A stretch of DNA of 64,000 nt from Streptomyces pseudovenezuelae (GTDB lineage: Bacteria > Actinomycetota > Actinomycetes > Streptomycetales > Streptomycetaceae), in contig NZ_KQ948148.1 in the NCBI RefSeq assembly GCF_001513955.1, positions 8,396 to 72,395 on the forward strand, given 5' to 3'. The stretch's first letter is position 1. Every line of letters starts with the position of its first letter. The position numbers were made by a program, and so were the translations under genes. Of the stretch, positions 26,673 through 34,564 are shown piece after piece. The notes below the pieces were generated by a model. That model was given only the letters and a program-made list of their open reading frames with translations. It did not search any database and was not told the origin of the DNA.

Positions 26673-26701
26673 GTTATATGCAGTACTGCAGTACGTCGGA
26701 A
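26673..26701 (-). promoter_or_regulatory. lsr2 promoter with overlapping 12-bp palindromes in the spacer
   Basis: On the minus strand TTCCGA (26701-26696), 17 bases, TATAAC (26678-26673) forms a plausible promoter. The spacer holds the perfect palindromes GTACTGCAGTAC (26683-26694) and TGCAGTACTGCA (26679-26690), which overlap by eight bases. A repressor bound here would cover the promoter. Confidence 0.55.
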
Positions 26702-26828
26702 AGCAAACCGCTTTTGCTGGGAAAACACAAACCCTCGGGAGAGACCGACAGGGGCCGCCCCGTCCGGAAACATGCGCGTTTCGGACATAGGGAACCTGGG
26801 CAGGACCGAGCGGCAGAATCCTTGGCGA

Positions 26829-27377
26829 TCACAGATGCAGAAGCATCCGGCTGTTGCCCAAGGTGTTCGGTTTCACTCGTTCGAGACCGAGGAACTCTGC
26901 CACGCCTTCGTCATAGGAACGCAGTAGCTCGGCGTAGACATCGGTGTCAACGGGCGTCTCACCGATCTCGACGAAGCCGTGCTTGCCGAAGAAGTCCACT
27001 TCGAAGGTGAGGCAGAAAACGCGACGAACACCGAGCCAGCGGGCCGTGTGCAACAACTTCTCCAGCAACTGATGCCCGACACCGGCACCCTTCAGCCCGG
27101 GCTTCACGGCGAGAGTGCGCACTTCCGCGAGGTCTTCCCACATGACATGCAGGGCACCGAAGCCGACCAGCTCGGCGTTGTCGTCGCGCTCGGCGACCCA
27201 GAACTCCTGGATGTCCTCGTAAAGGGTCACGGTCGCTTTGTCGAGCAGGATGCGGTCACGGACGTAGGAGTCAAGGAGCCGACGGATGCCGGCGACATCG
27301 CTGGTGCGTGCCCGCCGGACGGTGATGGCTTTTGCGGTGACTTCGGGGTTCTCGGCGGAGGGGCTCTTCGCGGACAT
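26829..27377 (-). CDS. argA: Amino-acid N-acetyltransferase (short ArgA, N-acetylglutamate synthase)
   Basis: 182 residues, one GNAT domain. It closely resembles mycobacterial short ArgA: TVRRARTSDVAGIRRLLDSY, VTLYEDIQEFWVAE, GFGALHVMWEDLAEVRTLAV, the acetyl-CoA loop KGAGVGHQLLEKLL, FEVDFFGKHGF and the end VKPNTLGNSRMLLHL. It acetylates glutamate at the first step of arginine synthesis. It lies 9 bases downstream of the BlaI-type gene but also has its own TAGCGT 6 bases before the ATG and no ribosome site, so both read-through and leaderless starts are possible. The upstream BlaI-type gene shares no obvious pathway. Confidence 0.9.
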   Translation of the reverse strand: MSAKSPSAENPEVTAKAITVRRARTSDVAGIRRLLDSYVRDRILLDKATVTLYEDIQEFWVAERDDNAELVGFGALHVMWEDLAEVRTLAVKPGLKGAGVGHQLLEKLLHTARWLGVRRVFCLTFEVDFFGKHGFVEIGETPVDTDVYAELLRSYDEGVAEFLGLERVKPNTLGNSRMLLHL

Positions 27378-27386
27378 GAGCGGACG

Positions 27387-27791
27387 CTATCGCCCGCCGT
27401 CCCGCGATGCCGAGTCGGGGTTCTCCGCGGTCGGTCCGCCGACGATCCGTACGGCGTCCTGGAGTGCCTGTCGCTGTTCCTCGCTCATCATGCCGAAGAA
27501 GGCGACGAGAGCGGCGGCGGGGTTGTCACTCTGGGACCAGGCGTCGTTCATCAGTGCGGCGGCGTAGGCGGCCCGTGTGGAGACCGCCTCATATCGATAG
27601 GCCCGGCCTTCCGCCTCACGACGCACCCAGCCCTTCTGATGGAGATTGTCCAAAACGGTCATCACCGTGGTGTAGGCGATGGACCGTTCCTGCCGAAGGT
27701 CTTCCAGGACTTCTCGAACGGTGACCGGGCGGTTCCACTTCCACACCCGCGTCATGACCGCGTCTTCGAGTTCTCCCAATGGGCGAGGCAC
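27387..27791 (-). CDS. BlaI/MecI/CopY-family transcriptional repressor
   Basis: 134 residues. The N-terminal winged helix is typical: GELEDAVMTRVWKWNRPVTVREVLEDL, then IAYTTVMTVLDNLHQKGWVRREAEGRAYRYEA. The C-terminal dimerisation part (ALVAFFGMMSEEQRQALQDAV) follows. Such repressors often control beta-lactamase, copper or penicillin-related genes and are cleaved by a BlaR-like membrane protease; no such protease gene is adjacent. The GTG start is 8 bases after TATTGT and has only a weak ribosome site. An imperfect CAC-TATT-GTG symmetry lies at the start and may be its own operator. Confidence 0.92.
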   Translation of the reverse strand: MPRPLGELEDAVMTRVWKWNRPVTVREVLEDLRQERSIAYTTVMTVLDNLHQKGWVRREAEGRAYRYEAVSTRAAYAAALMNDAWSQSDNPAAALVAFFGMMSEEQRQALQDAVRIVGGPTAENPDSASRDGGR

Positions 27792-27860
27792 AGCTCAGCA
27801 CAATAGTGGGAGATCCGGCTATCGGCGTGACGGACGGGCCTTTCAACGCCAAACAGCAAC

Positions 27861-27909
27861 AAAAAGGGCGTACGACTCCGAAAGCGCGAGGGCTCGGGGG
27901 TCGTACGCC
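27861..27909 (-). terminator. Rho-independent terminator after the 54-residue membrane protein gene
   Basis: GGCGTACGAC (27867-27876) pairs perfectly with GTCGTACGCC (27900-27909). On the minus strand the stem is followed by CTTTTTG, a real T-tract, which is uncommon here and makes the call strong. Confidence 0.85.
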
Positions 27910-27926
27910 GACGGGGGTGCGGCCGG

Positions 27927-28091
27927 TCAGTCGGCCTGCTTGGTGGCCTCCGCGCGCGCGAGGGCGGCGTCGACGGCCGCGTCCTCCTTGGCCTTGTTGG
28001 CCCCGCCCTGGGTCTTCACGATGACGCGGATCAGACCGATGAAGAACACGGCCATGACGACCGGGGGCACGAGCGCGGAGACATAGTCCAT
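27927..28091 (-). CDS. 54-residue single-pass membrane protein
   Basis: The product starts MDYVSALVPPVVMAVFFIG, continues LIRVIVKTQGG, and ends with a charged Ala-rich helix (ANKAKEDAAVDAALARAEA). One membrane helix spans residues 5-25 with the C-terminal helix in the cytoplasm by the positive-inside rule. The ATG follows TACCCT by six bases (leaderless), and a strong T-tract terminator follows 18 bases after the stop, so it is a complete one-gene transcription unit. Third-position GC bias supports coding. Function unknown. Confidence 0.75.
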   Translation of the reverse strand: MDYVSALVPPVVMAVFFIGLIRVIVKTQGGANKAKEDAAVDAALARAEATKQAD

Positions 28092-28097
28092 GCGTCC

Positions 28098-28103
28098 AGG
28101 GTA
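28098..28103 (-). promoter_or_regulatory. -10 element of the 54-residue membrane protein gene
   Basis: TACCCT, then GGACGC, then ATG at 28091; the same arrangement as at 5790-5804. Confidence 0.55.
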
Positions 28104-28150
28104 GCCAGCGGCACCGGGACAACTCGGGCGGGGTGCGGACTGCCCCGCGC

Positions 28151-28861
28151 TCAGCCCGCGGCCAGCTGCTGCGGCGGGTTCGCCGGGGGCGGGGCAGGCT
28201 TGCGGCGGGGGAAGACCTCGCCCGGGGTGGGGATGGGCCGGGAGGGCTTCGGGGCGGCGGGCGCGGGCTTGTCGGCGGGCTTGACCGGGGTCTTCTCCGG
28301 CCGCTTCGCGGGCTCCTTGGCGTCCAGCGCCGCCGGGCCGCCCCGGGCGACCGGGGAGGGCCTCTCGTGAAGGCCGCCGGAAAGACCTCCGGGCAGCGCC
28401 AGGAGGCGCGTCCGGGAGGCCGGGACCACGGGGGCCGTCGGGGTGCGCCGAGCGCCGGTGGCGCCCGCGAGGCGGGCCCGCACGTCGCGTTCGGCCAGCA
28501 TCTGGCAGCGGATCAGCAGCGCCGCCGCGACCGGGTTGCCGCGCAGCGCCCGCAGCGCGGCGAGGTCGTCCGGCTCGGGCCGGTACCCGGCGCCCAGCGC
28601 CTCCTCCAGGAGGGTGAGGTAGCCGGCGGCGGTGCCGGGCAGCGCGGCGCGGTACCGGGCGAGGTCGGCCACCAGGAAGGCGCGCAGCCGGGCACCCTCG
28701 CGCACCGCCTCGTCGAGGGACTCGGCGAGGCGGTGGCAGTCCTTGATGTCCTCGGCCGAGGCAGGGGCGGGGTGAAGGGCGAGGGCGAGAGCGCGGCGGA
28801 GCACACGCAGCTCCTCCGCACCGAACGCCATGCCGCCGCGGGATCCGTATGGCGTGGGCAT
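28151..28861 (-). CDS. Conserved hypothetical protein with helical core and Pro/Lys-rich tail
   Basis: 236 residues, no signal or membrane segment. Residues 10-125 are helical and Leu/Arg-rich (EELRVLRRALALALHPAPA, HRLAESLDEAVREGARL, YLTLLEEALGAGYRPEPDD). The last 90 residues are low-complexity Pro/Ala/Lys-rich and probably disordered (KEPAKRPEKTPVKPADKPA). It is Streptomyces-type but I do not recognise a function. The ATG at 28861 is 6 bases after TACTGT and lacks a ribosome site (leaderless). An internal ATG eleven codons later could also serve. It is upstream of, and divergent in spacing from, the coaX operon end. Confidence 0.75.
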   Translation of the reverse strand: MPTPYGSRGGMAFGAEELRVLRRALALALHPAPASAEDIKDCHRLAESLDEAVREGARLRAFLVADLARYRAALPGTAAGYLTLLEEALGAGYRPEPDDLAALRALRGNPVAAALLIRCQMLAERDVRARLAGATGARRTPTAPVVPASRTRLLALPGGLSGGLHERPSPVARGGPAALDAKEPAKRPEKTPVKPADKPAPAAPKPSRPIPTPGEVFPRRKPAPPPANPPQQLAAG

Positions 28862-28867
28862 GCGGCG

Positions 28868-28873
28868 ACAGTA
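28868..28873 (-). promoter_or_regulatory. -10 element giving a leaderless transcript for the helical hypothetical gene
   Basis: TACTGT precedes the ATG by six bases; TGACGG at 18-base spacing could be its -35. Confidence 0.5.
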
Positions 28874-28973
28874 CGCGCTAATCAGACAAACCCGTCATAG
28901 GGGATGGGTGTGGCGCGACCGGGCCACCCCAATGCCGGGCCCCGCGATTCGGCCCGGCGGCCGGGCCCGGCGG

Positions 28974-29771
28974 TCACATCCGCGACACGTTCCGCTCGTA
29001 CACCAGCCGCAGCCCCACCAGCGTCAGCCAGGGCTCGTGCTCGTCGATCACCGACGACTCCCCGAGCACCATCGGCGCCAGCCCGCCGGTGGCGATCACC
29101 GTCACGTCGTCCGGGTCCTCCGCGAGCTCCCGGGCCATCCGGCCCACCACGCCGTCGACCTGCCCGGCGAAGCCGTACACGATCCCGGACTGCATCGCCT
29201 CGACCGTGTTCTTCCCGATCACGCTCCGCGGCCGGGCCACCTCGATCTTGCGCAACTGGGCCCCCTTGACCCCGAGCGCCTCCACGGAGATCTCGATACC
29301 GGGCGCGATGACCCCGCCGACGTACTCCCCGCGCGCGGACACCGCGTCGAAGGTCGTCGCCGTACCGAAGTCCACGACGATCGCGGGGCCGCCGAACAGC
29401 TCGACGGCCGCCACCGCGTTGATGATCCGGTCCGCGCCGACCTCCTTGGGGTTGTCGGTGAGGATCGGCACCCCCGTCTTCACCCCGGGCTCGACCAGCA
29501 CGGCCGGCACGTCGCCGTAGTAGCGCCGCGTCACCTCGCGCAGCTCGTGCAGCACGGACGGCACGGTCGCGCAGATGGCGATCCCGTCGATGCCGTCGCC
29601 CAGTTCGTCCCCGAGGAGCGGATGCATGCCCATCAGGCCCTGGAGCAGTACGGCCAGCTCGTCCGCCGTGCGGCGGGCGTCCGTGGAGATCCGCCAGTGC
29701 TCGACGATGTCCTCGCCGTCGAACAGCCCGAGGACGGTGTGCGTGTTGCCCACGTCGATGGTGAGGAGCAT
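28974..29771 (-). CDS. coaX: Type III pantothenate kinase
   Basis: 265 residues. The ASKHA phosphate loop MLLTIDVGNTHTVLGLFDG opens the protein, with GADRIINAVAA, the second loop AIVVDFGTATTFDAV, and VGGVIAPGIEIS in usual order. It phosphorylates pantothenate to begin CoA synthesis, is not feedback-inhibited by CoA, and is the last gene of the run (Rossmann protein)-panC-nadB-nadC-coaX. The gap from nadC is five bases. The ATG is at the phosphate loop, so the start is firm. Confidence 0.96.
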   Translation of the reverse strand: MLLTIDVGNTHTVLGLFDGEDIVEHWRISTDARRTADELAVLLQGLMGMHPLLGDELGDGIDGIAICATVPSVLHELREVTRRYYGDVPAVLVEPGVKTGVPILTDNPKEVGADRIINAVAAVELFGGPAIVVDFGTATTFDAVSARGEYVGGVIAPGIEISVEALGVKGAQLRKIEVARPRSVIGKNTVEAMQSGIVYGFAGQVDGVVGRMARELAEDPDDVTVIATGGLAPMVLGESSVIDEHEPWLTLVGLRLVYERNVSRM

Positions 29772-29776
29772 CGCGA

Positions 29777-30772
29777 CTACTCCGCCTCGCGCAGATCGAG
29801 GCCGATGTCGAGGATCGGCGAGGAGTGGGTGAGCGCCCCGACGGCGAGGTAGTCGACCCCGGTGTCGGCGTACGCGCGCGCGGTGGCCAGCGTCAGCCGC
29901 CCGGAGGCCTCCAGCGCGGCCCGCCCGTGCACGAGCGCGACCGCCTCCTCGCACTCGCCGGGCGTGAAGTTGTCCAGCAGGATCAGGTCGGCGCCCGCGT
30001 CCACGACCTCCCGCAGCTGGTGCAGGGTGTCGACCTCGACCTCGATCGGCACGTCCGGGAAGGCCTCCCGTACGGCCTTGAAGGCCTGGGCGACACCGCC
30101 GGCTGCGACCACGTGGTTGTCCTTGACCAGCGCCGCGTCGGACAGCGACATCCGGTGGTTGACCCCGCCCCCGCAGCGCACCGCGAACTTCTCCAGCGAC
30201 CTGAGCCCAGGAGTCGTCTTGCGGGTGTCCCGCACACGTGCCCTGGTGCCCTCCAGTGCGTCCGTCCACGCGCGCGTGGCGGTCGCGATGCCGGAGAGCC
30301 GGCACAGCAGGTTGAGCGCGCTGCGTTCGGCGGTGAGCAGGTCACGCGTGCGCGTGGTGACCGACAGGAGCTTCTGTCCCGCCTCCACCCGGTCGCCGTC
30401 CTCCACGTGCCGCTCGACCTCGAACTCGTCCTCGCAGACCACCGAGACGACCGCCTCGGCGACCCTGAGGCCGGCCACGACGCCCGCCTCGCGCGCGACG
30501 AAGTCGGCGGTGGCGACGGCGTCCTCGGGGATGGTCGCGACGGTCGTCACGTCCACGCCGTGGTCGAGGTCCTCCTGGATGGCGACATTGGCGATGTCCT
30601 CGACCTCCACGGGGTCGAGCCCGGCGTCGGCCAGGAGCTGCGCGAGCGCGGGGTCGAGCCCGCACTCCAGGTACTCCTCGTCGAGGCCGTCGGAGGCGGC
30701 GCCACAGGCACAGCCGTCGCCGCAGCCGCCGGACGAAGCGAGGGGAAGGTCGTCGGTGCTCACTGGTGTCAC
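29777..30772 (-). CDS. nadC: Nicotinate-nucleotide pyrophosphorylase (carboxylating)
   Basis: 331 residues. NadC turns quinolinate and PRPP into nicotinate mononucleotide. Family motifs are present: EDLDHGVDVTT, RTRDLLTAERSALNLLCRLSG, DTRKTTPGLR, KFAVRCGGGVNHRM, KDNHV and DLILLDNFTP. The first 40 residues are an extension with the cluster SGGCGDGCACGAAS, three cysteines in six positions plus one, common in Streptomyces relatives and possibly metal-binding. GTG 30772 overlaps the nadB stop as GTGA; a second GTG three codons on is possible. Confidence 0.95.
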   Translation of the reverse strand: MTPVSTDDLPLASSGGCGDGCACGAASDGLDEEYLECGLDPALAQLLADAGLDPVEVEDIANVAIQEDLDHGVDVTTVATIPEDAVATADFVAREAGVVAGLRVAEAVVSVVCEDEFEVERHVEDGDRVEAGQKLLSVTTRTRDLLTAERSALNLLCRLSGIATATRAWTDALEGTRARVRDTRKTTPGLRSLEKFAVRCGGGVNHRMSLSDAALVKDNHVVAAGGVAQAFKAVREAFPDVPIEVEVDTLHQLREVVDAGADLILLDNFTPGECEEAVALVHGRAALEASGRLTLATARAYADTGVDYLAVGALTHSSPILDIGLDLREAE

Positions 30773-32478
30773 TGCTCCTGGAGGTGCTGCCGGGTCGGGG
30801 GGAAGTCTGCGGTATCGGTGGTGTGTACGGCGAGGGTCCGGTCGGGATTCAGCCGTACGACGATGTGGCGGCGCCACGCCGTGTCGTCCCGGTCCGGCTC
30901 GTCCTCGCGCCAGTGGCAGCCGCGCGTCTCCTCGCGCAGCAGGGCCGCGGCGGCCAGGACACGGGCCACGCACAGGAGGTTGGTGGCCTCCCAGGTGTCG
31001 ACGCCGGGCTCGGCCGTCTTGCCGTTCTCGGCCAGGGCGTCCCGGGCGTCGGCGTGCAGTTGCTGCAACTGGTCGGCGGCCCTGGACAGGGACCGGGCGG
31101 AGCGCAGCACGCCCGCGCCCCGGGTCATGATCCGCTGGATCGCGAACCGGGCCTCGGGGGCGAGCAGCGGGTGCGCGGGCCTCTCGGGCCGGTCGACGGG
31201 GGCGGGCACACGCGCGTGGAGGCCGGTGCGGCTCGCCGTGATGTCGGCGGCGATGCGCTCGGCGTAGACCAGTCCCTCCAGGAGGGAGTTGGAGGCGAGC
31301 CGGTTCGCGCCGTGCACACCGGTGCAGGCGACCTCGCCGCACGCGTACAGGCCCGGCACGGTCGTCCGACCCTGGGAGTCGGTGCGCACGCCGCCGGAGG
31401 CGTAGTGGGCGGCCGGCGCCACCGGGATGGGCTCGGTGACCGGGTCGATGCCGTGGGCTCGGCAGGCGGCCAGGATCGTCGGGAAGCGGTGCTCCCACAT
31501 CTCGGCGCCGAAGTGCCGGGCGTCGAGGAACATGTGCTCGGCGTCCCGCTCCTGCATGCGGCGCGTGATGCCCTTGGCGACGATGTCCCGGGGCGCCAGC
31601 TCGGCCAGTTCGTGCTGCCCGGTCATGAAGCGCACGCCGTCGGCGTCGACCAGGTGGGCGCCCTCGCCGCGCACGGCCTCGGAGACGAGCGGCTGCTGGC
31701 CCTCGGCGTCCGGGCCGAGGAACAGCACGGTGGGGTGGAACTGCACGAACTCCAGGTCGCTGACCTCGGCGCCCGCGCGCAGAGCGAGCGCCACGCCGTC
31801 GCCCGTCGACACGGACGGGTTGGTGGTCGCGGAGAACACCTGTCCCATGCCGCCGGTCGCGAGGACGACCGCGGGGGCGTGCACGGCGCCCACGCCGTCG
31901 TGCTGGCCCTCGCCCATGACGTGCAGGGTGACGCCCGCCGTGCGGCCGTCGGCGTCGGTCAGCAGGTCGAGCACGAGCGCGTTCTCGATCGTGCGCAGGC
32001 CCCGCGCGCGTACGGCCTCGACGAGGGCCCGGGAGATCTCCGCGCCGGTGGCGTCACCGCCCGCGTGCGCGATCCGGCGCCGGTGGTGGCCGCCCTCGCG
32101 GGTGAGCGCCAGGTCGCCGGCCTCGGACTCGTCGAAGTGCGCGCCGGTCGCGATCAGGCGGCGTACGGCGTCGGGTCCCTCGGTGACGAGGATCCGCACG
32201 GCCTCCTCGTCGCACAGGCCCGCGCCCGCCACCAGGGTGTCGTCCAGGTGCTGTTCGGGGGTGTCGCCCTCGCCCAGGGCCGCGGCGATGCCGCCCTGCG
32301 CCCAGCGGGTGGAGCCGTCGTCGAGGCGTGCCTTGGTGACGACGACGGTGCTGAGGCCCTCGGCCTGGCAGCGCAGGGCCGCGGTGAGGCCGGCGACGCC
32401 GGAGCCGACGACCACGACGTCCGCGTCGATGGACCACCCGGGCGCGGGGGCGTGCAGTCGTATGCCTGTGCTGGTCAC
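30769..32478 (-). CDS. nadB: L-aspartate oxidase
   Basis: 569 residues. The FAD-binding motif DVVVVGSGVAGLTAALRC begins near residue 20; RWAQGGIAAALGEGD, HHRRRIAHAGGDATGAEI and the HPT motif QFHPTVLF follow, with ASGGVRTDSQGRTTVPGLYACGE later. NadB oxidises aspartate to iminoaspartate, the first step to quinolinate. No nadA lies next to it in this window. GTG 32478 overlaps the panC stop in GTGA, so panC-nadB-nadC are translationally coupled. Confidence 0.96.
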   Translation of the reverse strand: MTSTGIRLHAPAPGWSIDADVVVVGSGVAGLTAALRCQAEGLSTVVVTKARLDDGSTRWAQGGIAAALGEGDTPEQHLDDTLVAGAGLCDEEAVRILVTEGPDAVRRLIATGAHFDESEAGDLALTREGGHHRRRIAHAGGDATGAEISRALVEAVRARGLRTIENALVLDLLTDADGRTAGVTLHVMGEGQHDGVGAVHAPAVVLATGGMGQVFSATTNPSVSTGDGVALALRAGAEVSDLEFVQFHPTVLFLGPDAEGQQPLVSEAVRGEGAHLVDADGVRFMTGQHELAELAPRDIVAKGITRRMQERDAEHMFLDARHFGAEMWEHRFPTILAACRAHGIDPVTEPIPVAPAAHYASGGVRTDSQGRTTVPGLYACGEVACTGVHGANRLASNSLLEGLVYAERIAADITASRTGLHARVPAPVDRPERPAHPLLAPEARFAIQRIMTRGAGVLRSARSLSRAADQLQQLHADARDALAENGKTAEPGVDTWEATNLLCVARVLAAAALLREETRGCHWREDEPDRDDTAWRRHIVVRLNPDRTLAVHTTDTADFPPTRQHLQEQ

Positions 32479-33467
32479 GAGGCGGCTCCGAAGGTCAGCG
32501 GGATGTTGTCGATCAGCCGGGTCGTCCCCACCCGGGCCGCGACGGCGAGGACGGCCTCGCCGGTGAAGTCGTCCTCGATCTCGGTGAAGTCGGACGGGTC
32601 GACGAGCGCGAGGTAGTCCAGGGCGAGCGGCGGGTCCACGCGCGAGGCGTCGTCCAGGATCAGCCGGGCGGCCGCGCGGACCGCCGACGGGGCTCCCGGC
32701 AGGGCCTTCGCGACCGCGTGCGCGTCGGCGGCCGCGCGGGACTCCCCGAGGGCGCTCAGGGCCTCGGCACGTGCGTGCGTGGCGGGCACTTCACGGGCCC
32801 GTGCGCGCAGCGCCTCCTGGGCCGCGTGCCGGTCGCGGCCCGCGAACAGGGCGCGGGAGAGCGCGAGTGCGGTGCGCCGTTCCCGCGGGGCGAGGTAGCG
32901 GTTGCGGCTGGAGAGGGCCAGGCCGTCGTCCTCGCGCACGGTGGGCACGCCGACGATCTCGACGCCGAAGTTCAGGTCGCGCACCATCCGGCGGATCAGC
33001 GCGAGCTGCTGGGCGTCCTTCTGGCCGTAGAGGGCGATGTCGGGGCGGGTGAGGTGGAGCAGCTTGGCGACGACGGTGAGCATGCCGTCGAAGTGGCCGG
33101 GGCGCGAGGTGCCCTCCAGGCGCTCTCCCATCGGGCCCGCGCTGATGCGCACCTGGGGTTCGCCACCGGGGTAGACCTCGTCGACGGAGGGCGCGAAGAC
33201 GACGTCCGCGCCGGCGTCCTCGGCGATCTTGAGGTCGGCGTCCAGGGTGCGCGGGTAGCGGTCTAGGTCCTCGCCCGCGCCGAACTGGAGGGGGTTCACG
33301 AAGACGGTGACGACGACCTCGCCGTCCGGTCCGGCGATCTCGCGGGCGGTGCGGACCAGGGTGGCGTGGCCCTCGTGCAGGGCGCCCATGGTCATCACGA
33401 CGGCCCGGCGGCCCACGCGCGCGCGTGCGTGCAGTTCGTCGGCGGTGCGCAGCAGGGTCGTGGTCAT
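32475..33467 (-). CDS. panC: Pantothenate synthetase
   Basis: 330 residues, longer than the usual 280-310. PanC joins pantoate and beta-alanine with ATP. Visible are VMTMGALHEGHATLVRTAR (HIGH-like), VTVFVNPLQFGAGEDLDRYPRT, YLEGTSRPGHFDGMLTVVAKL-type segment (ERLEGTSRPGHFDGM), YGQKDAQQLALIRRMV and LSSRNRYL. The C-terminal part holds extra Ala/Arg-rich residues. ATG 33467 overlaps the upstream gene in ATGA. The operon links pantothenate synthesis to its phosphorylation (coaX). Confidence 0.95.
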   Translation of the reverse strand: MTTTLLRTADELHARARVGRRAVVMTMGALHEGHATLVRTAREIAGPDGEVVVTVFVNPLQFGAGEDLDRYPRTLDADLKIAEDAGADVVFAPSVDEVYPGGEPQVRISAGPMGERLEGTSRPGHFDGMLTVVAKLLHLTRPDIALYGQKDAQQLALIRRMVRDLNFGVEIVGVPTVREDDGLALSSRNRYLAPRERRTALALSRALFAGRDRHAAQEALRARAREVPATHARAEALSALGESRAAADAHAVAKALPGAPSAVRAAARLILDDASRVDPPLALDYLALVDPSDFTEIEDDFTGEAVLAVAARVGTTRLIDNIPLTFGAAS

Positions 33468-34393
33468 CGGCCGTCTCCCTCGGCGCCGTCGGTCCCGGTG
33501 GCGAGTACCCCGAGGAGGTCCTCGGCGAGTTCCGGCTTGAGCAGGCCGTGGGCCAGCGCCCGGTCGGCGGTCGCGCGGGCCATCGCCAGATAGCCCGCGA
33601 CGGTCTGCGGGGCGTGCTCGCGCAGTTCCGTGACGTGCGCGGCGACGGTGCCGGCGTCACCGCGCGCGACGGGGCCGGTGAGGGCCGCGTCGCCCGAGCG
33701 CAGGGCGTTGTCCAGGGCGGCGCCGAGCAGCGGGCCGAGCATCCGGTCGGGGGCCTCGACGCCCGCCGAGCGCAGCAGCTCCATGGCCTGGGCGACCAGC
33801 GTGACCAGGTGGTTCGCGCCGAGCGCGAGGGCCGCGTGGTACAGCGGGCGCTTGTCCTCGGCGATCCACTCGGGCTCGCCGCCCATCTCGATGACGAGCG
33901 CCTCGGCGGCCAGCCGCAGTTCCTCGGGGGCGGTGACGCCGAAGGAGCAGCCCGCGAGGCGCTGGACGTCCACGGGCGTGCCGGTGAAGGTCATCGCCGG
34001 GTGCAGGGCCAGCGGCAGGGCGCCCGCGCGCAGGGCGGGGTCGAGGACCTTCGCGCCGTAGCGCCCGGAGGTGTGCACGAGCAGCTGCCCCGGCCGCACC
34101 GCGCCGGTGTCGGCGAGGCCCTCTACGAGGCGGGGCAGGGTGTCGTCGGGGACCGTCAGCAGCACCAGGTCGGCGCGCTGCAGGACGTCCGCGGGGGTGA
34201 CCAGCGGGACGTCCGGGAGCATCAGCGCGGCCCGCCGTCTGGAGGCGTCGGAGACTCCGGAGACGGCCACCGGACGGTGTCCGGCGAGCTGGAGGGACGC
34301 GGCGAGCGCCGGCCCCACCCGGCCGGCGCCGACGACACCGACGGTGAGCCGCGCGGGGCGGTCCTTGCTGTCTGGCTGTTGGGCTGTACTCAC
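33464..34393 (-). CDS. Rossmann-fold DUF2520 protein upstream of panC
   Basis: 309 residues. An N-terminal NAD(P)-binding fold (LTVGVVGAGRVGPALAASLQ near residue 15) is followed by LVLLTVPDDTLPRLVEGLA and a DUF2520 C-terminal domain (HPAMTFTG, YHAALALGANHLVTLVAQA). The fold is like ketopantoate reductase, and the coupling to panC (ATGA) suggests a role in pantoate supply, but no activity is established. GTG 34393 is chosen because GGGAAGG is ten bases upstream; an ATG at 34450 in the same frame lacks a ribosome site. First gene of the operon. Confidence 0.88.
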   Translation of the reverse strand: MSTAQQPDSKDRPARLTVGVVGAGRVGPALAASLQLAGHRPVAVSGVSDASRRRAALMLPDVPLVTPADVLQRADLVLLTVPDDTLPRLVEGLADTGAVRPGQLLVHTSGRYGAKVLDPALRAGALPLALHPAMTFTGTPVDVQRLAGCSFGVTAPEELRLAAEALVIEMGGEPEWIAEDKRPLYHAALALGANHLVTLVAQAMELLRSAGVEAPDRMLGPLLGAALDNALRSGDAALTGPVARGDAGTVAAHVTELREHAPQTVAGYLAMARATADRALAHGLLKPELAEDLLGVLATGTDGAEGDGR

Positions 34394-34552
34394 GCGACGG
34401 CGGCCTTCCCGTTCCAGTCCGCATCTGGGTACCGGACGATTTCTCGTCATGTTAACGCGATCGGTTCGGGGGGCGTCCGGTTGTCCACAGGCTGTGGGTT
34501 TCTGTGGACCGTGCGTGCGGAAATCGGCGTGCCCGGGCTCGGGGGCGCACGA

Positions 34553-34558
34553 GATGAT
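34553..34558 (+). promoter_or_regulatory. -10-like element before the aldolase-fold gene
   Basis: GATGAT, six bases, then ATG 34565. Weaker than the other leaderless candidates because the first base is G. Confidence 0.35.
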
Positions 34559-34564
34559 CCGCGC

